DNA of 5,124 bases from an uncultured Oscillospiraceae bacterium. GTDB taxonomy: Bacteria; Bacillota; Clostridia; Oscillospirales; Oscillospiraceae. Of this stretch, positions 1-5,124 are shown in pieces (positions within the stretch are counted from its first letter, which is position 1; each line of letters starts with the position of its first letter). Below the pieces are notes generated by a model. The model saw only the letters and a list, made by a program, of their open reading frames with translations, searched no databases and was not told the DNA's origin. Both the position numbers and the translations under genes were made by a program. The stretch is from contig CAKTUT010000129.1 of NCBI GenBank assembly GCA_934621665.1, positions 1-5,124 on the forward strand. The letters are read 5' to 3'.

Positions 1-1
1 A

Positions 2-180
2 CAACGGAGCGAACGAGACCTGCCGCTTGCGGCGGGGCGAGGAATGCGCAGTTTGTTGCGACGAGAACCCAGCGAAGTGGTTCACATTCGGAGAGGAGCA
101 GCAACGGAGCGAACGAGACCTGCCGTTTGCGGCGGGGCGAGGAATGCGCAGTTTGTTGCGACGAGAACCCAGCGCAGCGG
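2..180. repeat. Two copies of an ~80-bp GC-rich intergenic repeat, 100-bp period
   Basis: Bases 2-80 and 102-180 are the same 79-base unit, differing at only three positions (26/126 C to T, 75/175 A to C, 78/178 T to C). A 21-base spacer separates them, which gives an exact 100-base period. Each unit contains the inverted repeat gccgc-tt-gcggc (22-33 and 122-133); the change in copy 2 turns one G-C pair into a G-T wobble in plus-strand RNA, so the hairpin is roughly kept. The array continues to the left edge and may be longer outside the window. Open frames cross it on the plus strand, but they show no start with a ribosome site and no recognisable protein, so I treat it as non-coding intergenic repeat (REP-like). 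The family identity is not known to me. Confidence 0.85.
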
Positions 181-191
181 ATCGCGTTTGA

Positions 192-222
192 GCGCTTGTC
201 AAAATACTTTTTTGACAAGCGC
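192..222. other. Perfect 13-bp inverted repeat (hairpin) beside the pgm terminator
   Basis: The arms gcgcttgtcaaaa (192-204) and ttttgacaagcgc (210-222) are perfect complements around the five-base loop tactt. No T-run follows the stem on either strand, so it is not a standard intrinsic terminator by itself. It abuts, and shares base 222 with, the terminator hairpin at 222-259. It could be a back-up transcription barrier, an RNA 3'-end stabiliser, or the end of the adjacent repeat element. The structure is plain in the sequence; its function is not. Confidence 0.7.
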
Positions 223-259
223 AAAAACAGGATGGGCATTTCTACCCATCCTGTTTTTG
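222..259 (-). terminator. Rho-independent terminator of the phosphohexomutase gene, probably bidirectional
   Basis: A perfect 15-bp stem pairs 222-236 with 245-259 around an eight-base loop. On the minus strand the stem's GC core (caggatggg) ends in a run of five U, and the matching A-run lies on the other arm. The same structure therefore reads as a terminator in both directions. It begins 7 bases after the phosphohexomutase stop codon. A bidirectional form would suit a converging gene further left, which is not visible here. Confidence 0.88.
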
Positions 260-266
260 TCCTGAT

Positions 267-1973
267 TTACAGCATTGCGCTCATCGCGGCGGTCATCTCT
301 TCAATCATTTCCTCCGCACGCGCCATGTTATCAGCACAGGCCGTGTAGTAGAACTTGATCTTCGGCTCTGTGCCCGACGGGCGCATAATCACGCGTCCCT
401 GCTTGCCAAAACGCAGCATAATCATATTTTCTCTCGGCAGACCGGTCGGCGTCTTTTCGCCAGTTGCGCAGTCGGTTGTCTCCGCCTCGCGGAAGTCGGA
501 GACAGACGTGACAGCAAACTCCGCGATTTTCTTTGGTGGCTGCCGGCGCAGCTGCTCCATCAGTTCCATGCACTTTGCTTTCTGCTCGTCCGAGGTAAAC
601 AGCACATTCTGAAGCCCCGTTGCAAAATGGCCATAGGTCTCATACAGCCCGTCCATCACCTGCGCAAGCGTCTTACCCGCCAGCTTGTAGCTGGCTGCCA
701 TTTCGCAGATGAGCATTGCCGTAACAACGGCGTCCTTATCGCGGGCATAGTCGCCCTTGAGGTAGCCGCAGCTCTCCTCAAAGCCCAGTACATAGTCGCC
801 CGGCCGTCCGGCCCGCTCCAGCTCCAGAATCACGCCGCCGATGTACTTAAAGCCAGTCAGAACCGTGCGCATTGTGCAGCCATAAGCTGCGGCAATGTGG
901 TCGGCCAGCGGCGTGGAGACGATGCTCTTGACCGCAACCGGCTCTTTGGGAAGCTTTCCTGCTTTTTTCAGCCCCGAGAGGATATAGTCCAGCAGCAGGC
1001 ATCCCATCTCATTGCCCGAGAATTTGCGGAAGCTGCCATCATCCATCGGAATCGCGGCCGCAATGCGGTCGGAGTCCGGATCGGTTGCCAGCACCAGATC
1101 AGGCTTAACCTCCGCCGCCAGCTTATAGTTTTCGGCAAACGCCACGTCGTTTTCCGGGTTCGGATTCGGGCAGGTTTCAAAATCACCGGAGGGCTTTGCC
1201 TGCGATACCGGCACGTGAACCTCCGCGCCAAGGCGGTGGAGGATTTCCTGCACCGGCTCGCCGCCTGCGCCGCAGAGCGGCGAGTAGACCACGCGCAGCT
1301 TTGCCGCTTTCACGCACTCGGGCGCAATGGCTTCCTGCCAAATGCGCGCATAATAGTCCTGCCATACCTGTGCGGGAATCCACTCTACCAGTCCCTGCGC
1401 CATCGCGTCGGCAAAGGTGAGCTTTTCAGGCGCAAACAGGTCGATGGTGTCAATCGCCGCCGAAACCTTGCCCGCCGGGATTTCCGTCATCTGGCCGCCG
1501 TCCGGGCCATAGCACTTGAGGCCGTTGTATTCCTTTGTATTGTGGCTGGCCGAAATAACGATACCGGCGCTGCAATGCAGATGGCGCACCGCATACGACA
1601 GCATCGGCGTGGGGCACAGCCGGTCATAGACATAGACGTGCACGCCGCTTTCTGCCAGTGCCGCAGCGCAGATTTCGGCATAGCGCCGCGAATTGTGGCG
1701 GCAGTCATAGCCGATGGCGCACGTCTTTTTGCCCGGCTCTTCTGCCAGATACGCGCCAAGGCCGCGCGCGGCCTGACGGACGGTATATTCATTCAGATTG
1801 GCAATACCTGCGCCCATAACGCTGCGGATACCCGCCGTGCCAAACGTCTGCTTATGTCCAAAGCGCTGCTCAATCAGTGCCTCGTTTCCCTCCATGGCCT
1901 TGAGCTCATCGAGCACCTCGCCCTGCGCGTGCGAAAGCCAGTTCTGATATTCCCGGTATGCGTTTTCGTTCAT
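267..1973 (-). CDS. Phospho-sugar mutase (alpha-phosphoglucomutase / phosphomannomutase family, PgcA-like)
   Basis: This is a cytosolic alpha-D-phosphohexomutase of 568 residues, close to the length of Bacillus PgcA. It probably interconverts glucose 1-phosphate and glucose 6-phosphate (possibly mannose phosphates), feeding glycogen, cell-wall and glycan precursors. All four family signatures are present in order: FGTAGIR at 44-50; the phosphoserine loop SASHN at 151-155, with Ser153 the expected phosphorylated residue; the Mg-binding loop DPDSDR at 298-303 (Asp298, Asp300, Asp302); the sugar-binding GFEESCG at 397-403; and the phosphate-binding RPSGTEPKIK at 531-540. The ATG at 1973 is chosen because GGAGG lies 8 bases upstream (1982-1986). 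An in-frame start at 2075 would add 34 residues, but it lies upstream of the promoter and inside the preceding terminator. The gene has its own promoter and terminator, so it is monocistronic. Family is certain; exact sugar specificity cannot be read from the sequence. Confidence 0.95.
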   Translation of the reverse strand: MNENAYREYQNWLSHAQGEVLDELKAMEGNEALIEQRFGHKQTFGTAGIRSVMGAGIANLNEYTVRQAARGLGAYLAEEPGKKTCAIGYDCRHNSRRYAEICAAALAESGVHVYVYDRLCPTPMLSYAVRHLHCSAGIVISASHNTKEYNGLKCYGPDGGQMTEIPAGKVSAAIDTIDLFAPEKLTFADAMAQGLVEWIPAQVWQDYYARIWQEAIAPECVKAAKLRVVYSPLCGAGGEPVQEILHRLGAEVHVPVSQAKPSGDFETCPNPNPENDVAFAENYKLAAEVKPDLVLATDPDSDRIAAAIPMDDGSFRKFSGNEMGCLLLDYILSGLKKAGKLPKEPVAVKSIVSTPLADHIAAAYGCTMRTVLTGFKYIGGVILELERAGRPGDYVLGFEESCGYLKGDYARDKDAVVTAMLICEMAASYKLAGKTLAQVMDGLYETYGHFATGLQNVLFTSDEQKAKCMELMEQLRRQPPKKIAEFAVTSVSDFREAETTDCATGEKTPTGLPRENMIMLRFGKQGRVIMRPSGTEPKIKFYYTACADNMARAEEMIEEMTAAMSAML

Positions 1974-1981
1974 TGTTTCCG

Positions 1982-1986
1982 CCTCC
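1982..1986 (-). promoter_or_regulatory. Ribosome binding site of the phosphohexomutase gene
   Basis: On the minus strand GGAGG sits 8 bases before the ATG at 1973. This strong Shine-Dalgarno match decides the start against the longer in-frame alternative at 2075. Confidence 0.85.
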
Positions 1987-2014
1987 GTAATTGTTAATTT
2001 GTTGTTCTGCGCAC

Positions 2015-2043
2015 AGTATAGCACGTTTGATGCAAAAAGAAAA
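2015..2043 (-). promoter_or_regulatory. Candidate extended -10 promoter for the phosphohexomutase gene
   Basis: On the minus strand TATACT (2020-2015) is directly preceded by TGC (2023-2021), an extended -10 element. The -35 position at 17-base spacing (2043-2038) reads TTTTCT, a poor match, which extended -10 promoters tolerate. Predicted initiation near 2008 gives a leader of about 35 bases containing the GGAGG site. The promoter lies between the terminator of the upstream unit and the start codon, as expected for an independent gene. Confidence 0.7.
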
Positions 2044-2052
2044 TTTCTTTTT
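2034..2052. other. Perfect A/T-rich dyad over the -35 region of the phosphohexomutase promoter
   Basis: The arms aaaaagaaa (2034-2042) and tttcttttt (2044-2052) are perfect complements around one central base. The element overlaps the expected -35 hexamer. It could be an operator for a homodimeric regulator or simply a flexible A/T tract. The symmetry is seen directly; regulation is only an inference. Confidence 0.45.
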
Positions 2053-2057
2053 CGCAC

Positions 2058-2089
2058 AAAAAACGCCTTTCCCATCCGGGAAAGGCGTT
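2058..2089 (-). terminator. Rho-independent terminator after the homocysteine methyltransferase gene
   Basis: A 12-bp stem pairs 2062-2073 with 2078-2089 around the four-base loop 2074-2077. On the minus strand six U follow the GC-rich part (complement of 2058-2063). It starts 7 bases after the stop codon of the methyltransferase gene and ends that unit before the phosphohexomutase promoter. Confidence 0.92.
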
Positions 2090-2096
2090 CTCGTTT

Positions 2097-2966
2097 TTAC
2101 AAAATTCGTTTCAAGGCTGCGATATATTCCGGCGTTGTGCCGCAGCAGCCGCCCACAATGCCAGCGCCCACCGCAATCAGCTTTTTCATGTGTGCGGCAA
2201 ACGTGGGCGCGTCCATGGAATAGACCGCCGTGCCGTCATTCAGGATTTTCGGCAGTCCCGCATTCGGCTTTGCCACAACGGGAAGCCTGCACGCGCGGCG
2301 CATCATGGCCATGACGCTTTCCAACTGGTCAGGTCCTGACGCGCAGTTAACGCCAACGGCGTCCGCACCCAGCGCCTCCAGCGCGGGCGCAGCCTCGGCG
2401 GCGCTGCCGTCAAAATAGCATTTGCCGTCGGACTGCACCGAAAGCGTGCAGATCACAGGCTTGTCGCACACGCTGCGAATGGCCTCTACGGCCGCCATGC
2501 ACTCGCTCACACCCATCATGGTCTCCACTGCAAACAGGTCGGCGCCCGCCTCCAGCAGCGTCTCCGCCTGCTCACGGTAGACCGAAAGCAGCGACGCATA
2601 GCTGTACGCCCCCGCCTCCTCCACCGGCCGGCCGAGCGTCGTCATATCGCCCGCCACCAGCACGTCTGCGCCAACCGCCTCGCGTGAAAGCGCAACCAGC
2701 GCCCGATTCATCTCACGCAGCCGTCCATCCAGACCGAACTGGCGCAGCGATACGCGATTGGCACAGAACGTAGGCGCATAGACAATCTGGCTTCCGGCCG
2801 CGGCATAGGCCGATTGCAGCTGGCGCAGCACCGCCGGATGCTCCAGCACCCAAGCCTCTGTACACACGCCTCGCGGCATTCCTGCGCGAATCAGATTCGT
2901 CCCGGTTGCGCCATCAAGCAGTACCGTACCCGCGCGGCAAAGCGCGGAAAATTCATCTCGTGTCAT
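2097..2966 (-). CDS. Homocysteine S-methyltransferase family protein (zinc-dependent)
   Basis: This cytosolic protein of 289 residues consists of a single homocysteine-binding (beta/alpha)8 barrel, as in the N-terminal module of cobalamin-dependent methionine synthase MetH and in MmuM-type enzymes. It carries DGATGT near the N-terminus (residues 18-23). The zinc ligands are Cys208 in GVNC and Cys274-Cys275 in GGCCGT, spaced as in the MetH barrel, and KPNAG lies at 233-237. It should activate homocysteine thiolate for methylation to methionine; the methyl donor is not evident. It lacks the folate, cobalamin and reactivation domains of MetH, so it is either a SAM/S-methylmethionine-type enzyme or one piece of a split methionine synthase. 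The ATG at 2966 overlaps the upstream stop by one base; GTG at 2969 is an equally possible start, one codon longer. AGGGA (2976-2980) is the ribosome site for either. A strong terminator follows. Confidence 0.92.
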   Translation of the reverse strand: MTRDEFSALCRAGTVLLDGATGTNLIRAGMPRGVCTEAWVLEHPAVLRQLQSAYAAAGSQIVYAPTFCANRVSLRQFGLDGRLREMNRALVALSREAVGADVLVAGDMTTLGRPVEEAGAYSYASLLSVYREQAETLLEAGADLFAVETMMGVSECMAAVEAIRSVCDKPVICTLSVQSDGKCYFDGSAAEAAPALEALGADAVGVNCASGPDQLESVMAMMRRACRLPVVAKPNAGLPKILNDGTAVYSMDAPTFAAHMKKLIAVGAGIVGGCCGTTPEYIAALKRIL

Positions 2967-4375
2967 CACTCGATATCCCTGACAACCTCTTCCACCGGCA
3001 GATCGAGCCGCTCTGGATGGGCAAGGAGCCGTCGCATATATTTCAGCGCCGTGGCAAAATAGAACCCGTCGCAGATGCGCTCGTCGGTATTGACGGTGTA
3101 GTCCACATACTTACGCTGCACCACGTTGCCCTCAGCGTCAATTTCATTCTTGCGGTACTTGCAGCCGAATGCCACAAACACCGGAAGGTTGCCAAAGTCA
3201 TACAGATGGTGGACAATCGGCGGAATGCCGAGCGAGCCCATTGAGGTAAAAAAAATCGAACCGTGGAACGGGCTGACCTCCAGCAGGAACTTTGGCAGCA
3301 GGCCAAAATAGTCCATCGTCTTAAGTACCCATACGGCGAACTTGAACAGCACGCCCGGAATCAGTGAAAGCGCCTTGGCCGTCTTATCAAAGTCACTTGC
3401 GTCGGACGCGCCCTTAATGCGCGCAACCTCAGCGTTAAACTTGCGGTAGATATCCTCCACCGTGTCGTGCGGCGTCAAATGGAGCTTCATCGCGCTCTCT
3501 GGAGCCTCAGTGGTCATATCCTCCTTGACCATCATGCAGAACTGGATATCCTCATCGCGCGTATAGACCTTTTGGCCGGACAGGAACCGGTTGAGCGCCG
3601 GGTACTTTGCCACGCAGCGCACATACGCCGCCAGAAACACGTGCGTAATTCCGAAGTTATGCAGTCCCTGCCGCCGCTTTTCGCGGATATAGTGCTCCAT
3701 GGCCGTAATCTCCACGGTGTCGCGGACAAAGTTTGACGCGGGAACACGATTTGGCATGATGTAGTTTGCCACCACCTGCACCGGGTCAAGCGAGCGCAGC
3801 TTCCGCCCATCTGGGCGGTCACCCCACGTGGGATGATAGCGCTTATCCAGATGCACATTGATGGCGCATGTCAGGAAAAAGCCGCCCAACAGCACCAAAA
3901 TATCGGCCAGATTTTCATACAGAACGCCAAGCTTCTGCGGCTGAAGCGCCGCCCGGCACTCATACAGCAGCACGCTGAGTCCTGCCAAATGCATCAGCGG
4001 CAGCAAAATGGGATGCGGCTTGCCGGAGACAATTGCCGCATACACGCACGCAAAGCACAGATATGCAATCCAGCACAGCAGAATATAGCGCATCCAGAGC
4101 GTGCTCATGGAAATACGGATGCCAAAATAGATCGCGATCATGAACACCGGAATCGACGTGCGGTAAAGATGCTCCTCGCCGTCAATCAGAATATTCAGCA
4201 CATAGAACAGGCATGCTGCAACCGGCAATACAATTAAAAACCACACCGTCTTTGTATCTGCGCCTTTCCCGCAGAAATATGCGATGCGGACGATCACCGA
4301 GCAAACCAGCGCCAGTGCCGACAGCCAGACCATTACGTTTTTCCGGCTGACATAAAAAGCAGTTCTCTTTTCCAT
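2966..4375 (-). CDS. Membrane protein with C-terminal 2-oxoacid dehydrogenase E2 / CAT-like acyltransferase domain
   Basis: This 469-residue protein joins a membrane half to a soluble half. Six hydrophobic helices lie at about 14-34, 43-63, 74-90, 93-116, 122-138 and 152-174. From about residue 188 the sequence resembles the catalytic domain of dihydrolipoamide acyltransferases (CoA-dependent acyltransferase fold), with SPFHGS at 368-373, SMGSLGI at 378-384 and the end motif DERICDG at 431-437. The usual E2 motif is DHRxxDG; here the catalytic His position is Glu432, while Arg433, Asp436 and Gly437 are kept. No lipoyl or E1/E3-binding domain is present and no E1 or E3 gene is nearby, so it is not an ordinary dehydrogenase subunit. 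From memory, related stand-alone clostridial proteins also carry DERICDG, so Glu may be normal for this subfamily. Substrate and reaction are unknown. No Shine-Dalgarno precedes ATG 4375; Met15 (4333) is an alternative start with only a weak GGA upstream. The TGA overlaps the methyltransferase start. Confidence 0.85.
   Translation of the reverse strand: MEKRTAFYVSRKNVMVWLSALALVCSVIVRIAYFCGKGADTKTVWFLIVLPVAACLFYVLNILIDGEEHLYRTSIPVFMIAIYFGIRISMSTLWMRYILLCWIAYLCFACVYAAIVSGKPHPILLPLMHLAGLSVLLYECRAALQPQKLGVLYENLADILVLLGGFFLTCAINVHLDKRYHPTWGDRPDGRKLRSLDPVQVVANYIMPNRVPASNFVRDTVEITAMEHYIREKRRQGLHNFGITHVFLAAYVRCVAKYPALNRFLSGQKVYTRDEDIQFCMMVKEDMTTEAPESAMKLHLTPHDTVEDIYRKFNAEVARIKGASDASDFDKTAKALSLIPGVLFKFAVWVLKTMDYFGLLPKFLLEVSPFHGSIFFTSMGSLGIPPIVHHLYDFGNLPVFVAFGCKYRKNEIDAEGNVVQRKYVDYTVNTDERICDGFYFATALKYMRRLLAHPERLDLPVEEVVRDIE
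2976..2980 (-). promoter_or_regulatory. Ribosome binding site of the methyltransferase gene inside the upstream coding region
   Basis: AGGGA on the minus strand is 9 bases before ATG 2966 and 6 before GTG 2969. It lies in the last codons of the E2-like gene. Together with the TGATG stop/start overlap this suggests translational coupling. Confidence 0.6.
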
Positions 4376-4381
4376 GCGGCT

Positions 4382-4429
4382 ATGATATCACAGTTCGTCC
4401 CGTGTGGAAAGTTTTTTGCGTATTTTTTT
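4382..4429 (-). promoter_or_regulatory. Candidate strong promoter (UP-like A-tracts, -35, extended -10) for the E2-like gene
   Basis: On the minus strand TTTCCA (4410-4405) and TATCAT (4387-4382) are separated by 17 bases, and TGA directly before the -10 gives a TGn extension. A6 (4417-4412) and A7 (4429-4423) lie just upstream, about one helical turn apart, where UP elements sit. The predicted start nucleotide, seven bases after the -10, is 4375, the A of the start codon. If correct, the transcript would be leaderless for this gene. Confidence 0.55.
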
Positions 4430-4435
4430 ACATTT

Positions 4436-4473
4436 GCGCAAGTTTTCCCGCCATCAGCGGGCAGACTTGGCGC
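4436..4473. other. Imperfect hairpin in the gap between the phosphatase and E2-like genes
   Basis: GCGCAAGT (4436-4443) pairs with ACTTGGCGC (4465-4473) with one bulged base. CCCGC (4447-4451) pairs with GCGGG (4457-4461) around a five-base loop, and a 3x3 internal loop separates the two helices. No U-run follows on the minus strand, so it is a poor intrinsic terminator. It may instead mark an RNA end or affect read-through from the phosphatase gene. Confidence 0.4.
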
Positions 4474-4500
4474 GGTGCTCCGTTTCAGATAGAGCACGGC
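4472..4500. other. Hairpin just after the phosphatase stop codon
   Basis: gtgctc (4475-4480) pairs with gagcac (4492-4497). A G-G mismatch and two further pairs (4472-4473 with 4499-4500) extend the stem, and the loop is 11 bases. It starts 6 bases after the phosphatase stop but has no following U-run, so it is at best a weak terminator. Confidence 0.4.
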
Positions 4501-4506
4501 AAAGCG

Positions 4507-4953
4507 CTACAGCTGCCCAAGCAGCGCGCGGCAGCCCGCGTCCACATCGCGGTAGGTGTCGTCAAAGTTTCCGGTATACCACGGGTCGGCAATGCTGCCG
4601 GGGCGGCTGGTGTAGTCCAGCAGCAGATGGCATCTGCCGTCCGGATCGCCGCCGAAAATGCGGCGCATATTGCGCAGGTTTGCGTCGTCCATGCCGATGA
4701 GCAGGTCATATTCGCGATAGTCTGCGGGCGTAATCTGCCGCGCGCGGTGCGAAAGGCACGGAATATTCACCTCGCGCAGCTTTTGCCGCACACCGTAATG
4801 CGGACCGTTTCCGATTTCCTCGGTGCTGGTAGCGGCAGAGTCGATGACAAACTCACCGGTACGTCCCGCCTGCGCAACCAGATGCTTCATGACAAACTCG
4901 GCCATGACCGAACGGCAGATATTGCCATGGCAAATAAACAAAATCTTTACCAT
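4507..4953 (-). CDS. Low-molecular-weight protein-tyrosine-phosphatase
   Basis: This cytosolic phosphatase of 148 residues matches the usual length of the LMW-PTP family. The P-loop CHGNICRS at residues 8-15 fits the C(X)5R(S) signature, with Cys8 as nucleophile and Arg14 binding phosphate. DPWY at 113-116 supplies the general acid Asp113. Such enzymes remove phosphate from phosphotyrosine (sometimes phosphoarginine) and often regulate polysaccharide export or stress responses; no partner kinase or capsule gene is visible here. ATG 4953 is chosen because the P-loop then begins at residue 8, as is normal, and GAGG lies 10 bases upstream (4964-4967). The frame stays open to the right edge, and a TTG at 5067 would give 186 residues. 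That extension is AT-rich, has no ribosome site and matches nothing in the family. No canonical terminator follows, so read-through into the E2-like gene is possible. Confidence 0.94.
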   Translation of the reverse strand: MVKILFICHGNICRSVMAEFVMKHLVAQAGRTGEFVIDSAATSTEEIGNGPHYGVRQKLREVNIPCLSHRARQITPADYREYDLLIGMDDANLRNMRRIFGGDPDGRCHLLLDYTSRPGSIADPWYTGNFDDTYRDVDAGCRALLGQL

Positions 4954-4963
4954 CTTGGTTTTT

Positions 4964-4967
4964 CCTC
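4964..4967 (-). promoter_or_regulatory. Ribosome binding site of the phosphatase gene
   Basis: GAGG on the minus strand (AGGA overlaps it) is 10 bases before ATG 4953. It supports the 148-residue start over the longer TTG start at 5067. Confidence 0.7.
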
Positions 4968-5064
4968 GATTATCTTGGTATTTCGTTACTTCTTCGTAGT
5001 TTTTTAAATTAACAGAATATGTTTTCTTGGCATATTGTGGCGTATCATGGTACCTCGTATCCGG

Positions 5065-5115
5065 CAAAAGTAGTACAAAAGTAGTAAATTGCGTCCATAT
5101 ACTGGATTTTACTAC
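5065..5115. repeat. Tandem 11-mer with a nearby inverted copy in the AT-rich right end
   Basis: caaaagtagta occurs twice head to tail (5065-5075, 5076-5086) without mismatch. gtagtaaa (5081-5088), overlapping the second copy, has an inverted partner tttactac (5108-5115) 19 bases away. The stretch lies upstream of the phosphatase gene in DNA visibly richer in A/T than the coding regions. It could hold regulator binding sites or an old recombination site. I could not find a convincing -35/-10 pair for the phosphatase gene within it. Confidence 0.6.
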
Positions 5116-5124
5116 CGAAAGTGG

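Noticed and set aside
2..180. The 100-bp-period repeat as a CRISPR array
   Set aside because: The repeat unit is about 79 bases with a 21-base spacer and only two copies, and no cas gene is present. These proportions do not fit CRISPR.
44..348. Plus-strand open frames running through the left repeat and into the end of the phosphohexomutase gene
   Set aside because: They cross the repeat, two hairpins and a terminator, have no convincing ribosome site and show no known domain.
627..1997. Long open frame (456 codons) on the plus strand opposite the phosphohexomutase gene
   Set aside because: It lies almost wholly antisense to a gene with all family motifs, its translation is Arg/His/Ala-rich with no recognisable domain, and it is best explained by GC-biased codon use on the other strand.
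1974..2075. N-terminal extension of the phosphohexomutase starting at 2075
   Set aside because: It would begin inside the preceding terminator and upstream of the promoter. The added residues do not look like the family, and GGAGG marks the ATG at 1973.
2966..4375. E2-like gene as a component of a pyruvate or branched-chain dehydrogenase complex
   Set aside because: It has no lipoyl domain, no peripheral subunit-binding domain, no neighbouring E1 or E3 gene, and a substituted catalytic His.
4402..5007. Plus-strand open frame (201 codons) opposite the phosphatase gene
   Set aside because: It is antisense to a gene with clear catalytic motifs, and no domain or ribosome site is seen.
4954..5067. 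Extended 186-residue phosphatase starting at TTG 5067
   Set aside because: TTG without a ribosome site, in AT-rich sequence. LMW-PTP proteins normally place the P-loop close to the N-terminus, which the ATG at 4953 gives.

Overview
The window looks like chromosomal DNA of a fairly GC-rich Clostridia member (Firmicutes), perhaps an Oscillospirales/Ruminococcaceae-type gut bacterium. This is an inference from GGAGG-type ribosome sites, rho-independent terminators, protein styles (a PgcA-like phosphohexomutase, a stand-alone E2-like acyltransferase domain) and a GC-rich intergenic repeat. No rRNA, tRNA, CRISPR array, transposase or phage gene is visible. All four genes read on the minus strand, so the layout is best followed from right to left.

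Right end (5124-4954): an AT-rich stretch with a perfect tandem 11-mer and a short inverted repeat, followed by a GAGG ribosome site. It leads into a low-molecular-weight protein-tyrosine-phosphatase (4953-4507). The 131-base gap after it (4506-4376) holds two imperfect hairpins without a U-tract. It also holds a well-formed candidate promoter with phased A-tracts and an extended -10, whose predicted start falls on the A of the next ATG.

That promoter would drive a two-gene unit. The first gene encodes a six-helix membrane protein with a C-terminal 2-oxoacid-dehydrogenase-E2/CAT-like domain (4375-2966); the expected catalytic His of that domain is Glu. Its TGA overlaps the start of a homocysteine S-methyltransferase-family gene (2966-2097), so the two are probably translationally coupled. 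A strong terminator (2058-2089) closes the unit.

A separate promoter (TGC-TATACT at 2015-2023) then serves a full-length alpha-phosphohexomutase (1973-267), which ends 7 bases before a bidirectional terminator (222-259). Left of this lie a second perfect hairpin (192-222) and two copies of an ~80-bp GC-rich repeat at exact 100-bp spacing (2-80, 102-180).

The phosphohexomutase (sugar-phosphate metabolism) and the methyltransferase (one-carbon/methionine metabolism) are ordinary housekeeping functions, and no pathway obviously links the four genes. The least ordinary items are the membrane-anchored E2-like protein with a substituted catalytic His, its apparently leaderless promoter, its tight coupling to the methyltransferase, and the left-end repeat. 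I do not see a clear new multi-gene system.
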